In this document: in pieces, positions 9,382-18,514 of the stretch
How positions within the stretch are numbered: position 1 is the first letter of the stretch
Layout of the letters: every line of letters begins with the position of its first letter
Source of the DNA: Streptomyces sp. P9-A2
GTDB taxonomy: Bacteria; Actinomycetota; Actinomycetes; Streptomycetales; Streptomycetaceae
Length of the DNA stretch: 64,000 bases
Assembly: GCF_036634175.1 (NCBI RefSeq)
Contig: NZ_JAZIFX010000001.1
Coordinates: 3,348,001 to 3,412,000 of the forward strand
Direction: 5' to 3'
The notes under the pieces: model-generated
The model's input: the letters and a program-made list of their open reading frames with translations, nothing else
Database searches by the model: none
Told to the model about the DNA's origin: nothing
Program-made: the position numbers and the translations under genes

Positions 9382-10566
9382 GTGGGCGTGGATGTGCACG
9401 GCACAGTGGCCGAGGGCTTCGAACCGGTCCGGGAAGCGTTCGTCCGGAACTTCGAGACGCTCGGGGACCGGGGCGCGGCCGTCACCGTGTACCGGGACGG
9501 GCAGCGGGTCGTCGATCTGTGGGCCGGCGCGAAAGATGTCGACGGCGGTGCCGACGGCGTCGGCACCGAGCCGTGGGAGCGGGGCACGGCCCAGGTCGTC
9601 CGCTCGGCGACCAAGGGCGTCGCCGCCGCCGTACCCCTGCTGCTCCACCAGTACGGCGAGCTGGATCTGGACGCGCCCGTCGGCCACTACTGGCCCGAGT
9701 TCAAGGCCCAGGGCAAGGAACGGGTGCTCGTCCGGCACCTCCTGAACCACCGGGCCGGGCTCCCTCTCCTCGACCGCCCGCTCACTCCGCGGGAGGCGCT
9801 CGACCCGCTGCGGGGCGCCGAGGCCGTCGCCGCCCAGGCACCCGTGTGGGAGCCGGGCACGGACCACGGCTACCACGCCCTCACCTACGGCTGGCTGCTG
9901 GACGAGCTGGTACGGCGGGTGTCGGGTCGGGGCACCGGTGAGTGGATCGCGGAGCGGATCGCCGCTCCCCTGGGGCTGGACTTCTGGCTGGGCCTGCCGG
10001 ACGCGGAAGCCGGCCGGGTGGGCAGGGTCGGCCCGGTCGAGGGGGCCGAGCCGTCCGGCGTGCTGCGCGCCCGTCCCAAGCGCTCGGTCACCGAGGCCTA
10101 CGACGACCCCGCCTCCGTCACCCGCCGGGCCTTCGCCGCGATCGACCCGTTCCCGGACCACAATGACCCGGAGTTCCGCGCGGTGCCCCACCCCGCGGCC
10201 AACGGCATCGCGACGGCGGACGGACTGGCCCGCTTCTACGCCTCGCTCATCGGGCAGGTCGACGGCGTACGCCTCTTCGACGCGGCCACCGTCGAACGCG
10301 CCCGCGCCGAGGAGTCGGCGGGTCCGGACCGCGTCCTGATCGTCGGCACCCGCTTCGGCCTCGGCTACATGCTGCACGGCAGCGCGTCGCCCTTCCTGGC
10401 CCCGGGCTCCTTCGGCCACCCCGGCCGCGGCGGTTCCCTCGGCTTCGCCGACCCGGAGACGGGCATCGCCTTCGGCTACGTCACCAACGGTTTCCGCGCC
10501 ACCGTGACCTCGGACCCTCGCGCCCAGGCACTGGTACGGGCGGTGCGCTCCGTCGTCCTCGGTTAG
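9382..10566 (+). CDS. Serine beta-lactamase-fold hydrolase (EstB/class C-like)
   Basis: A 394-residue soluble protein without signal peptide. Ser75-A-T-Lys78 gives the SxxK nucleophile pair of class C beta-lactamase-like esterases and peptidases, and a Tyr in YHALTYG (about 165-170) is the likely YxN-equivalent base. A late HPGRGGSLGFADPE replaces the KTG triad, as in EstB-type carboxylesterases. GTG 9382 follows AGAAGGGA; a TTG at 9340 is the only longer option. It probably hydrolyses esters or amides; the substrate is unknown. It lies 75 bp after ohr on the same strand, which may be coincidental. Confidence 0.75.
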   Translation: MGVDVHGTVAEGFEPVREAFVRNFETLGDRGAAVTVYRDGQRVVDLWAGAKDVDGGADGVGTEPWERGTAQVVRSATKGVAAAVPLLLHQYGELDLDAPVGHYWPEFKAQGKERVLVRHLLNHRAGLPLLDRPLTPREALDPLRGAEAVAAQAPVWEPGTDHGYHALTYGWLLDELVRRVSGRGTGEWIAERIAAPLGLDFWLGLPDAEAGRVGRVGPVEGAEPSGVLRARPKRSVTEAYDDPASVTRRAFAAIDPFPDHNDPEFRAVPHPAANGIATADGLARFYASLIGQVDGVRLFDAATVERARAEESAGPDRVLIVGTRFGLGYMLHGSASPFLAPGSFGHPGRGGSLGFADPETGIAFGYVTNGFRATVTSDPRAQALVRAVRSVVLG

Positions 10567-10636
10567 AGCCGGGGCGTCGCTCGTACGCCGTCGCTCAGGC
10601 GCCGTCGACCGTACACCGTCACTCAGATGCCGTCGC

Positions 10637-10921
10637 TCAGGCGTGGATCGGGTGCGAAGTGCGGCCCGACACCTCGTCGATCTCGTCGTGCGCCTTGCTC
10701 AGCAACTGCATCGCGATCTCGTTGAGCGCCCTGGCACCGGCGACCTCCTCCCCCACCCTGGGCTGGTTCTCGTCGATCCGGTGCCGGCTCGCGTGCCCGT
10801 GGCCCCGTACCTCGGTCCCGTCGGGCAAGCGCACCATCGCCGCCGCCCGCGTGTGCTGGTCGTCCTCCATGAACTCCATCTCGACGTGCCACCCCACGGT
10901 GGTATGCATGGTGTGCGTCAT
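10637..10921 (-). CDS. DUF1876 small protein (dsRBD-like fold)
   Basis: A 94-residue protein with the DUF1876 pattern: WHVEMEFMEDDQHTRAAAMVRLPDG, then RGHGHASRHRIDE and a C-terminal helix ending LLSKAHDEIDEVSG. Families of this type are small, widespread in actinomycetes and lack a proven function. A very strong GGAGGTGA lies six bases before ATG 10921. The gene stands alone, with unrelated neighbours. Confidence 0.75.
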   Translation of the reverse strand: MTHTMHTTVGWHVEMEFMEDDQHTRAAAMVRLPDGTEVRGHGHASRHRIDENQPRVGEEVAGARALNEIAMQLLSKAHDEIDEVSGRTSHPIHA

Positions 10922-11433
10922 GACGGTCACCTCCGGAAGTCCTGATTCCAGGGTGCCCCTCTCTCTGCCCGACCGCACCCGGCCGGGGCCGCCGCATCCC
11001 GTGCGCTCCGGGGTCGCCTCTTCCTGGAAACCGTGAGCACTTTCCCGGAAAGTGCTCACGGCCCGCTCATCCGAGGCCACTTCGGACAGCGCGGCCCCCT
11101 GTGCTCACACCGCCGCCCCTGTCCCGAGCGCAGCAGCAACCCGATCCCGACGACCAGCAGCCCGGCCCCGAGACACACGAAAAACCGAACGGTTCTCGGA
11201 AGAGCAGCACCTCGCTGCCCCCGGATGACCGACGGTTCCCGCAGGGCGGTGACAGGGGCGAGGGCTGCGGAGCCGTCGGGGGGCGGGGGCGCTGTCGTCA
11301 CGTGGGGCGCGATGGCTGCCTGGCTGCGGGGCCGGCGGCCCCGTCGGCCCGGCCAGTGGGCGCACAAGGAAGCCGGTGAGGGCCCCGTCCCCACGGGGTC
11401 CTCACCGGCCGGTTCTGCGGACCGGTACGGGTG
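10922..11433 (-). other. Region with weak small membrane ORF and 15-bp inverted repeat
   Basis: On the minus strand a frame ending at 11056 encodes a convincing single membrane helix (VRFFVCLGAGLLVVGIGLLL) followed by a basic tail. It has no clear start or ribosome binding site and may be a remnant. Its stop codon falls inside a perfect 15+1+15 inverted repeat at 11031-11061 (half-site CCGTGAGCACTTTCC), which could be its terminator or an operator for the DUF1876 gene. Confidence 0.35.
11373..11408 (-). terminator. Hairpin downstream of MMPL gene
   Basis: CCGGTGAGG pairs with CCTCACCGG, with further internal pairing of CCCCGT and ACGGGG around a three-base loop. It lies 26 bp after the MMPL stop codon. 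No U-tract follows, as is common in Streptomyces. Confidence 0.6.
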
Positions 11434-13650
11434 TCAGGCCTGGGCCCGGACCAGTTCCCGCTCTCCGTCCGTCTCCGGCTCGGCCTGCGTCCGCAGGCCC
11501 TCGCCCTCGACGTCCACGTTGGGCAGCACACGGTCCAGCCACTTCGGGAGCCACCAGGCCTTGTCGCCCAGCAGCGCGAGGACCGCCGGGACGATCGCCA
11601 TACGGACGACGAACGCGTCGAAGAGGACGGCCACCGCGAGACCGAAGCCGATCATCCTGACCATCGACTCGCCGGAGCCGATGAAGCCGGCGAAGACCGC
11701 CATCATGATGACCGCCGCGGCGGTCACCACACGCGCGCTGTACCGGAACCCGGTCACCACGGCCTGCTGGGGCTTCTCCCCGTGGACGTAGGCCTCCCGC
11801 ATCCGGGTCACGAGGAACACCTCGTAGTCCATGGCCAGTCCGAAGACCACGCCGACCATGAAGATCGGCATCATCGACATGACCGGGCCGGTCTCCTCCA
11901 CGCCCATCAGGCCGGACAGCCAGCCCCACTGGAAGACCGCGACCACGGCGCCCAGGGCCGCCATCACGGAGAGCAGGAAGCCGAGGGCCGCCTTCAGCGG
12001 GACCAGGATCGAGCGGAAGACCACGATCAGGAGGAGGAAGGCCAGGCCCACGACCAGGATCAGGTACGGCACCAGCGCGTCGTTGAGCTTCTGCGACACG
12101 TCGATGTTCATCGCCGTGACGCCGGTGACCAGGACGTCGGCGTCGGTGTCGGCCTTGACGTCCGCCCCCGCGTCCCGGATGTCGTGCACCAGGTCCTCCG
12201 TTGCCACCGAGGAGGGCTTGGAGCCGGGGATGACGGTGATCGTCGCGGTGTCGCCGGCCTCGTTGGGGGCCGCCGGGGCGACGGCGACGACGTCGTCGAG
12301 GGCCTTGATGTCGTCGCCGGTCTGCCGGAAGACGGCCTGCGGGTCGTCGCTCTTCTTCGCGTCGACCACGACGACCAGCGGACCGTTGAAGCCGGGGCCG
12401 AAGCCCTCGGAGAGCAGGTCGTAGGCGCGGCGCTGGGTGGTGGACGTCGACTGCGCGCCGTCGTCGGGCAGGCCCAGTTCCAGGGAGGCCGCGGGGATGG
12501 CCGCCGCGCCCAGGCCGATGACGCCGAGCAGCAGGACGGCCACGGGACGGCGGACGACGAAGCCGGCCCAACGGGTGCCCATGTTCGGGCGCTGCGGCTT
12601 CTTCTCGGCGCGGCCTCCGCCGAGCAGCTTGCTCTTCTCACCGGCCGGGCGGACCCGGCGGCCCGCGTAGCCGAGCAGGGCCGGGACCAGGGTGAGGGCG
12701 ATCAGGACGGCGATGGCGACGGTGCCGGCGGCGGCGATGCCCATCTTGGTCAGCATCGGGATGTTGACGACCGAGAGGCCGACCAGGGCGATGACGACGG
12801 TGAGGCCCGCGAAGACGACCGCGGAGCCGGCCGTGCCGACGGCCCGGCCCGCCGCTTCCTCGCGTTCCCGGCCCTCGGCCAGTTCGGCACGGTAGCGGGA
12901 GACGACGAACAGCGCGTAGTCGATGCCGACCGCGAGGCCGATCATCGAGGCCAGGATGGATGTGGTGGAGCCCAGGTCCAGGGTGTAGGCCAGCGCGCTG
13001 ATGGTCGAGACGCCGATACCGACGCCGATGACCGCGGTGAGCAGCGGCAGACCGGCCGCGAGGAGGGAACCGAAGGTGATGACGAGGACGACGGCGGCGA
13101 TGCCGATGCCGATGATCTCGGCGGGACCGGTCTCCGGGACGGCCTGCAGCGCGTCACCGCCGATCTCCACGGTCAGCCCGGCGTCGCGGGCGTCCTCTGC
13201 GGCGCCTTCCAGCGCGTCGCGCGAGGTGTCCTCCAGCTCCATGCCGGAGACCTTGTAGCTCACCGAGGCGTAGGCGACGGTGCCGTCCTTGCTGACACCT
13301 CCGCCCTGGTACGGGTCGGTGACGTGGGCGACCTCGGAGCCGTCGGAGAGTTCCTCGACGGTCTGCTGGACGGTCGCCTTGTTGCCGGCGTCGGTCATCT
13401 TCTCGCCGGCGGGTGCCTTGAAGACGACACGCGCGGTCGCCCCGTCGGCACTGGTGCCGGGGAAGCGCTCCTCGAGCACGTCGAAGGCCTTCTGGGCCTC
13501 GGTGCCGGGGATGGAGAACGCGGTGTTGCCAGCGGCGGGTGCGCCGGCCGCGCCGATGCCCGCGAGCGCCAGCAGCGCCACCCAGAAGAGGGCTGTGAAG
13601 TGCCGTCGCCTGAAGGCGAAACGGCCGAGTCGGTAGAGCAAAGTGGCCAC
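11434..13650 (-). CDS. MMPL-family RND exporter
   Basis: A 738-residue polytopic membrane protein of the MMPL branch of RND transporters. It has an N-terminal helix (about 18-36), an extracytoplasmic domain (about 40-170), a block of five or six helices with GLAVGIDYALFVVSRYR (about 232-248), a second extracytoplasmic domain, and a second block with VVFGLAMDYEVFLVTRMR. The two Asp-Tyr pairs in those helices are the proton-relay residues of the family. It probably exports lipids or hydrophobic antibiotics with proton motive force. A TetR gene lies upstream on the same strand and likely represses it. Confidence 0.87.
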   Translation of the reverse strand: MATLLYRLGRFAFRRRHFTALFWVALLALAGIGAAGAPAAGNTAFSIPGTEAQKAFDVLEERFPGTSADGATARVVFKAPAGEKMTDAGNKATVQQTVEELSDGSEVAHVTDPYQGGGVSKDGTVAYASVSYKVSGMELEDTSRDALEGAAEDARDAGLTVEIGGDALQAVPETGPAEIIGIGIAAVVLVITFGSLLAAGLPLLTAVIGVGIGVSTISALAYTLDLGSTTSILASMIGLAVGIDYALFVVSRYRAELAEGREREEAAGRAVGTAGSAVVFAGLTVVIALVGLSVVNIPMLTKMGIAAAGTVAIAVLIALTLVPALLGYAGRRVRPAGEKSKLLGGGRAEKKPQRPNMGTRWAGFVVRRPVAVLLLGVIGLGAAAIPAASLELGLPDDGAQSTSTTQRRAYDLLSEGFGPGFNGPLVVVVDAKKSDDPQAVFRQTGDDIKALDDVVAVAPAAPNEAGDTATITVIPGSKPSSVATEDLVHDIRDAGADVKADTDADVLVTGVTAMNIDVSQKLNDALVPYLILVVGLAFLLLIVVFRSILVPLKAALGFLLSVMAALGAVVAVFQWGWLSGLMGVEETGPVMSMMPIFMVGVVFGLAMDYEVFLVTRMREAYVHGEKPQQAVVTGFRYSARVVTAAAVIMMAVFAGFIGSGESMVRMIGFGLAVAVLFDAFVVRMAIVPAVLALLGDKAWWLPKWLDRVLPNVDVEGEGLRTQAEPETDGERELVRAQA

Positions 13651-13833
13651 GTGGGAGTACTCCCGGTCAGGTCGTGGATTCTTCAGGGCAGGGGAGATCA
13701 GCCCGACGACGTGAGCGGTGTCGACCGTCAGGTGGGGGTGATGGGAAGGGTGGTGCTGAGGTGGGGATGGTGCGGAGAGGTACGGGTGGTGCGGGTGGTG
13801 CGGGTGGTGATCGCCGACCGTCGGGTGTGCCGG

Positions 13834-14433
13834 TCAGCGAGGGGACACGCCGAGGGCGGGGAGCACCACGGCGTCGATGTACGAGATGAGGAACTCCCGC
13901 GTGGGCGGCAGGTCGTCGATCAGCGTCCGCGTGGCGAACGCGCCGACGAGCATGTGCACCATGTAGTCCAACGCCGGGTTGTCCGCCGGGACCTCGCCGC
14001 GCTCGATCGCGCGCCGGACGATCCTCTGGAACTCATCGACCTCGGGTTCCACAAGCAGGTCCTTGAAGGCCCGCCGCAGGTCGTCGTTCATGTGCACCGC
14101 CATGGCGAGCGCCCGCATCAGGGCGGCGTTCTGCTCCATGACGCAGTCGTCCTCGCGGCCGATGATGCTGTGCAGGTCGCCCCGCAGGGAACCGGTGTCG
14201 ACGTCGCCGATGCTGCCGGGTTTCTGGCTCCGCATGGCTCTGACCACCAGCTCGGCCTTGCCGCCCCACTGGCGGTAGAGGGTGGCCTTGCTGGACCGGG
14301 TGCGGGCGGCCACGGCGTCCATGGTGAGGGCGTCGTACCCGACCTCGCGGAGCAGGTCGAGCACGGCCGCGTACAGCTCGGCCTCGCGCTCGGGGGTGAT
14401 CCGGCTGCGCCGCACGGTCGCGACCTCGGTCAT
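13834..14433 (-). CDS. TetR-family repressor of the MMPL exporter
   Basis: A 199-residue TetR protein. Its HTH (about 12-58) reads ...LTMDAVAARTRSSKATLYRQW, and a helical ligand-binding domain follows. ATG 14433 has GGAAGG about ten bases upstream. It is transcribed toward the MMPL gene 183 bp downstream, and palindromes with TTCGT/ACGAA half sites lie upstream of its start. A ligand that is also the exporter's substrate is likely but not shown by sequence. Confidence 0.83.
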   Translation of the reverse strand: MTEVATVRRSRITPEREAELYAAVLDLLREVGYDALTMDAVAARTRSSKATLYRQWGGKAELVVRAMRSQKPGSIGDVDTGSLRGDLHSIIGREDDCVMEQNAALMRALAMAVHMNDDLRRAFKDLLVEPEVDEFQRIVRRAIERGEVPADNPALDYMVHMLVGAFATRTLIDDLPPTREFLISYIDAVVLPALGVSPR

Positions 14434-14560
14434 CCCGCTCACCTTCCCGCTCCTTGGTCCCTGTCGGAAGTACCACCGCGTCACACGACACGCGTCAGTA
14501 CACATAATGCCGCACGTCCGCCGTCGCCTACGCGGTTTCGCATGCGACCTCGTGCGCGGA

Positions 14561-14611
14561 TTCGTACATGACGAATGTACCCAAGACCTTATGAGAACGA
14601 AACGGTTTCGT
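14561..14611. promoter_or_regulatory. TetR operator candidates between tetR and tricorn gene
   Basis: ACGAAAC-G-GTTTCGT (14597-14611) is a perfect 15-bp palindrome. TTCGT-ACATG-ACGAA (14561-14575) repeats the same half site 36 bp away. Both are in the divergent space between the TetR gene and the tricorn protease gene, so TetR may control both directions. Confidence 0.55.
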
Positions 14612-14692
14612 ACGTGTGTTGGATCACGTCCGAAGATGTGCCCCGCCCTCGCACGAGTTGCTGCGGTCCGCCCCCCGGAAAAGCATGGAAGG

Positions 14693-17600
14693 GTGAGCTA
14701 TCTTCGCCTGCCCCACCTCAACGGTGACCTGCTGTGCTTCGTGGCCGAGGACGACCTCTGGCTCGCCCCGCTCGACGCGCCGGGCGGCCGGGCCTGGCGG
14801 CTCACCGTCGACCGCGCCAAACTCGGCCACCCCCGCTTCTCCCCCGACGGCCGCCACATCGCGTACACGAGCTGGCGCAGCCTCGCCCCCGAGGTCCACC
14901 TGGTCCCGGTGGACGGCGGCCCCGGGCGCCGGCTCACCTACTGGGGCACCTCCGACACCCGGGTCTGCGGCTGGGCCCCTCCGAACGGGGACGTGGGCGC
15001 AGAGATCCTCGCCGTCGCCTCGCACAGCGAGCCGTTCTCGTACTTCACCTGGTCCTACAAGCTCTCCCCCGACGGCAGTCCGGGCCGCAAACTGCCCTGG
15101 GGCCCGGTGACCGACCTCCAGGTCGCCGACATCGGCGGGGAACGGCAGACCTTGCTGCTCACCGGCACCCCACCGCACGAACCGGCCTCCTGGAAGCGGT
15201 ACCGAGGAGGGGCGACGGGCAGGCTGTGGCTGCACGGACGACGACTGCTCGACGGGACGACGGACGGGACGGGCGGAACAGACGGGACGGACGAGGCCGT
15301 CGAGGGGGCCGGCGGCATCGACGGGCATCTTCACTCCCCGATGTTCGTCGGCGACCGGGTCGCCTTCCTCTCCGACCACGAGGGCGTCGGCAACCTGTAC
15401 TCCGTGGCGTACGACGGCTCCGACCTGCGCCGTCACACCGATCACGACGCGTTCTACGCCCGTCACGCGTCCAGTGACGGCAACCGGGTCGTCTACCAGT
15501 GCGCCGGTGACCTGTGGATCGTCGACGACCTGTCCCCGGGCTCCGCGCCGCGCCGACTCGACGTCACGCTGAGCGGGCCGCGCGCGGGGCGGCGGCGCTA
15601 CCAGGTGCCCGCCGCCCACCACCTGAACGGCATCTCCGTAGACGAGACGGGCCGGGCCAGCGCCGTCGTCGTACGCGGCAGCCTGTACTGGCTCACCCAC
15701 CGCGACGGCCCCGCCCGCACCCTCGCCGACACCCCGGGCGTACGAGTACGGCTGCCGGAGATGCTCGGCGCGGGCGGCCAAGTGGCGTACGTGACGGACG
15801 CCGACGGCGAGGACGCCATCGAGATCGCCTCCCTGCCCCGGGCCAGCGGTCACCGCCCCGCACGGCGGCTGGCCTCGGGGAGGCTGGGCCGGGTGCTGGA
15901 GATGGTCGCCGACCCGGACGGCGGGCGGCTGGCCGTCGCCTCCCACGACGGACGCTTGCTCCTCGTCGACACCGGCGGGGAGGCCCAGGAGGGGGAAGAG
16001 GGGGAGGAGGAGCGGGCAGCGGCGGAGACGGAGGCCGAGGAGGAGACGGAGGCCGAGAACTCCGGGAGTGGTGAGGGCGGTGGCTCCGGGAACCGTGAGG
16101 GCGGTGGCTCCGGCAAGGGTGCCGACGGCGAAACGGCCCCCGGCCACCGGGTCACCGAGCTGATCCGGTCCGTCAACGGCCCCGTGCGCGACCTAGCGTT
16201 CTCCCCCGACGGCGGGTGGCTCACCTGGTCGCATCCCGGCATCGGGCGGTCGCTGCGGCAGATCAAACTGGCCCGGATGAAGGACCGGCTGGTCATCGAC
16301 GTCACCAACGGCCGCTTCGAGGACGAGAATCCGGTCTTCACCCGGGACGGCCGCTACCTGGCCTTCCTGTCCTGGCGCGGCTTCGACCCGGTGTACGACG
16401 TGCACACCGGCGACCTGTCCTTCCCCCTGGGATGCCGCCCCTACCTGGTACCGCTGTCGTCGGCGACCCTCTCCCCCTTCGCCCTCAGTCCCGAGGGCCG
16501 GCCGGCCGCCGGAGGTCTCGACCCGGTGGAGGCCGACGACACCGAGGACCTCGCCGACAGCGGCGCGGTGACCGTCGAGACCGAGGGCCTGGAGAACAGG
16601 GTCACCCCCTTCCCGGTCGCCGCCTCCAAGTACTCGGCGCTGCACCCGGTCGCGGGCGGCGGGCTGGTCTGGCTGCGCTGGCCGATCTCGGGAGCCCTCG
16701 GCGAGACCTTCGCCAACCCGGACGACACCAGCGGCCGGCCGACGCTGGAGCACTTCGCCATCAGCAGGGCGAAGAAGTCCGAACTCGTCGAGCACCTCGA
16801 CTTCTTCGCGGTCAGCGGCGACGGCACCCGGCTGGTCGTCGCGGACGAGGGCGAGCCGCGCGCGGTGCCCGCGACCGAGCCGGGCGACAGTGACTCCACC
16901 GTGTGGATCGACGTCCGCCGCATCCTGCACGAGGCCGACCCGGGGGCCGAGTGGCGGCAGGCGTACGAGGAGGCAGGGCGGCTGACCCGGTCCTACTTCT
17001 GGGAATCCGGCATGTGCGGCATCGACTGGGACGCGGTGCTCGCCCAGTACCGCCCACTGGTCGAACGGGTCGCCTCACCCGACGAGTTCGCGGACCTGCT
17101 GCGTGAACTCCTCGGCGAACTCGGCACCTCCCACGCCTACGTCACCGCCGCCCGCCGCAACGAGGGCCCGCCGCACTACCAGCGCCGTCAGGGCTTCCTC
17201 GGCGCCAATCTCGTGCCCCGCGAGCATGGTTGGACGGTCCGGCGGATCCTCCCCGGCGACTCCTCGGACTCCAGGGCCCGCTCCCCGCTGGCCGGCACCG
17301 GCATCCGCGCGGGCGCCGTCCTCACCCACGTCGACGGCCGCCCGGTGGACCCGGTCACCGGGCCCTACCCGCTGCTCGCGGGGGCGGGCGGCACAACGGT
17401 GGAGCTGACGTTCACCCCGGCCGAGGGCACCGGTCCGCCCCGCAGGGTCGCCGTGGTCCCGCTGATCGACGAGCGCCCGCTGCGCTACCAGGACTGGGTG
17501 GCCAAACGGCGTGCGGTGGTGCGGGAGTTGAGCGGTGGCCGGTGCGGCTATCTGCACATCCCCGACATGGGGGGCTCGGGCTGGGCCCAGTTCAACCGCG

Positions 17601-18169
17601 ACCTGCGCATGGAGGTGTCCCGCCCGGCCCTGATCGTGGACGTGCGCGGCAACGCCGGCGGCCACATCAGCGAACTCGTCGTGGAGACACTGACCCGCAC
17701 CATCCTCGGCTGGGACCTCACCCGCGACGCCCAGCCCGTGTCGTACGCGGCCAACGCCCCGCGCGGACCGGTGGTGGCCCTCGCGGACGAGGCGACCAGC
17801 TCCGACGGCGACATGATCACGGCCGCGTTCAAGCTGCTGGGGCTGGGGCCGGTGGTCGGGCAGCGCACCTGGGGCGGAGTGGTCGGCATGACCGGCCGGC
17901 ACCGACTGGGGGACGGCACGGTGATCACGGTGCCGATGAACGCGGCCTGGTTCGACGCGTACGGATGGTCCGTGGAGAACAAGGGCGTCGCCCCCGACCT
18001 GGAGGCGCTGCGCACCCCGCTGGACTGGGCGGAGGGCCGGTACGCCGTACTGGACGACGCGGTCCGACTGGCCCTGGAACTCCTGGAGTCCGAACCTCCG
18101 GCCACACCCCCGACCTACAGCGACGTCCCCGACCGCTCCCGCCCGAAGCTGCCGCCGAGGGCCACATGA
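14693..18169 (+). CDS. Tricorn protease
   Basis: A cytoplasmic 1158-residue giant peptidase acting on peptides released by the proteasome. A six-bladed beta-propeller (about 1-340), a second propeller (about 350-680), a PDZ domain (about 840-930) and a C-terminal S41-type catalytic core follow in order. His814 in LGTSHAYV and Ser1036/Ser1037 in EATSSDGD correspond to the catalytic His and Ser of tricorn. Length is slightly above that of archaeal tricorn (about 1070) because an acidic then Gly-Ser linker (about 430-480) is inserted between the propellers. GTG 14693 starts the family-typical SYLRLPHL; GGAAGG lies very close before it, so initiation may be weak or leaderless. Confidence 0.88.
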   Translation: MSYLRLPHLNGDLLCFVAEDDLWLAPLDAPGGRAWRLTVDRAKLGHPRFSPDGRHIAYTSWRSLAPEVHLVPVDGGPGRRLTYWGTSDTRVCGWAPPNGDVGAEILAVASHSEPFSYFTWSYKLSPDGSPGRKLPWGPVTDLQVADIGGERQTLLLTGTPPHEPASWKRYRGGATGRLWLHGRRLLDGTTDGTGGTDGTDEAVEGAGGIDGHLHSPMFVGDRVAFLSDHEGVGNLYSVAYDGSDLRRHTDHDAFYARHASSDGNRVVYQCAGDLWIVDDLSPGSAPRRLDVTLSGPRAGRRRYQVPAAHHLNGISVDETGRASAVVVRGSLYWLTHRDGPARTLADTPGVRVRLPEMLGAGGQVAYVTDADGEDAIEIASLPRASGHRPARRLASGRLGRVLEMVADPDGGRLAVASHDGRLLLVDTGGEAQEGEEGEEERAAAETEAEEETEAENSGSGEGGGSGNREGGGSGKGADGETAPGHRVTELIRSVNGPVRDLAFSPDGGWLTWSHPGIGRSLRQIKLARMKDRLVIDVTNGRFEDENPVFTRDGRYLAFLSWRGFDPVYDVHTGDLSFPLGCRPYLVPLSSATLSPFALSPEGRPAAGGLDPVEADDTEDLADSGAVTVETEGLENRVTPFPVAASKYSALHPVAGGGLVWLRWPISGALGETFANPDDTSGRPTLEHFAISRAKKSELVEHLDFFAVSGDGTRLVVADEGEPRAVPATEPGDSDSTVWIDVRRILHEADPGAEWRQAYEEAGRLTRSYFWESGMCGIDWDAVLAQYRPLVERVASPDEFADLLRELLGELGTSHAYVTAARRNEGPPHYQRRQGFLGANLVPREHGWTVRRILPGDSSDSRARSPLAGTGIRAGAVLTHVDGRPVDPVTGPYPLLAGAGGTTVELTFTPAEGTGPPRRVAVVPLIDERPLRYQDWVAKRRAVVRELSGGRCGYLHIPDMGGSGWAQFNRDLRMEVSRPALIVDVRGNAGGHISELVVETLTRTILGWDLTRDAQPVSYAANAPRGPVVALADEATSSDGDMITAAFKLLGLGPVVGQRTWGGVVGMTGRHRLGDGTVITVPMNAAWFDAYGWSVENKGVAPDLEALRTPLDWAEGRYAVLDDAVRLALELLESEPPATPPTYSDVPDRSRPKLPPRAT

Positions 18170-18201
18170 GAAGGGGCACCTCCCGGGGGAGACGCCCCTT
18201 C
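18170..18201 (+). terminator. Hairpin after tricorn protease gene
   Basis: GAAGGGGC pairs with GCCCCTTC, with an inner CTCCC/GGGAG pairing. It begins at the base following the stop codon and faces the convergent small gene. Confidence 0.75.
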
Positions 18202-18227
18202 CCGCTTCAGTACGTCACCACGTCACG

Positions 18228-18434
18228 TCAGGCGTCGTAGTCCTGGTGACGGCGTTCCTCGGACTCCTGCTGCCGCCGACGCTGCGGGTCGTCCGCCCGA
18301 CGCTGCGGGTCGGGCGCGTCCTCCTGGCGGCCGCGGCCGCGCTTCTGGGACTGCTCCCCTGCCTCGCCCATCTTCTGCTTGGCCTGGTCCTTCATCTGCT
18401 CCGCCTTGTTCTGGAACTGGTCCTTCATACCCAT
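18228..18434 (-). CDS. Small hydrophilic protein
   Basis: A 68-residue, highly charged protein without hydrophobic segments. An N-terminal helix MGMKDQFQNKAEQMKDQAKQKMG resembles CsbD/stress-type helices, and a Gln-Arg-rich tail has the tandem PQRRADDPQRRR. A GGGAG lies upstream of ATG 18434. Similar short proteins occur across Streptomyces. The function is unknown; a stress-protective or nucleic-acid-binding role is only a guess. Confidence 0.55.
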   Translation of the reverse strand: MGMKDQFQNKAEQMKDQAKQKMGEAGEQSQKRGRGRQEDAPDPQRRADDPQRRRQQESEERRHQDYDA

Positions 18435-18514
18435 GTGGGTTCACTCCCGTTGGGGTGTGGGGGCTGTTGCTCCACCAGATTCACACGGGCGGTCACCCTG
18501 TGCATGTCGATCAG

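Noticed and set aside
13651..13833. GGTG-rich repeats between TetR and MMPL genes as a CRISPR-like array
   Set aside because: Units are only a few bases long, without spacers of constant length.
11431..14571. A 1046-codon plus-strand frame opposite the MMPL and TetR genes
   Set aside because: Composition is His/Asp/Gly-rich antisense sequence and the opposite strand carries complete known domains.
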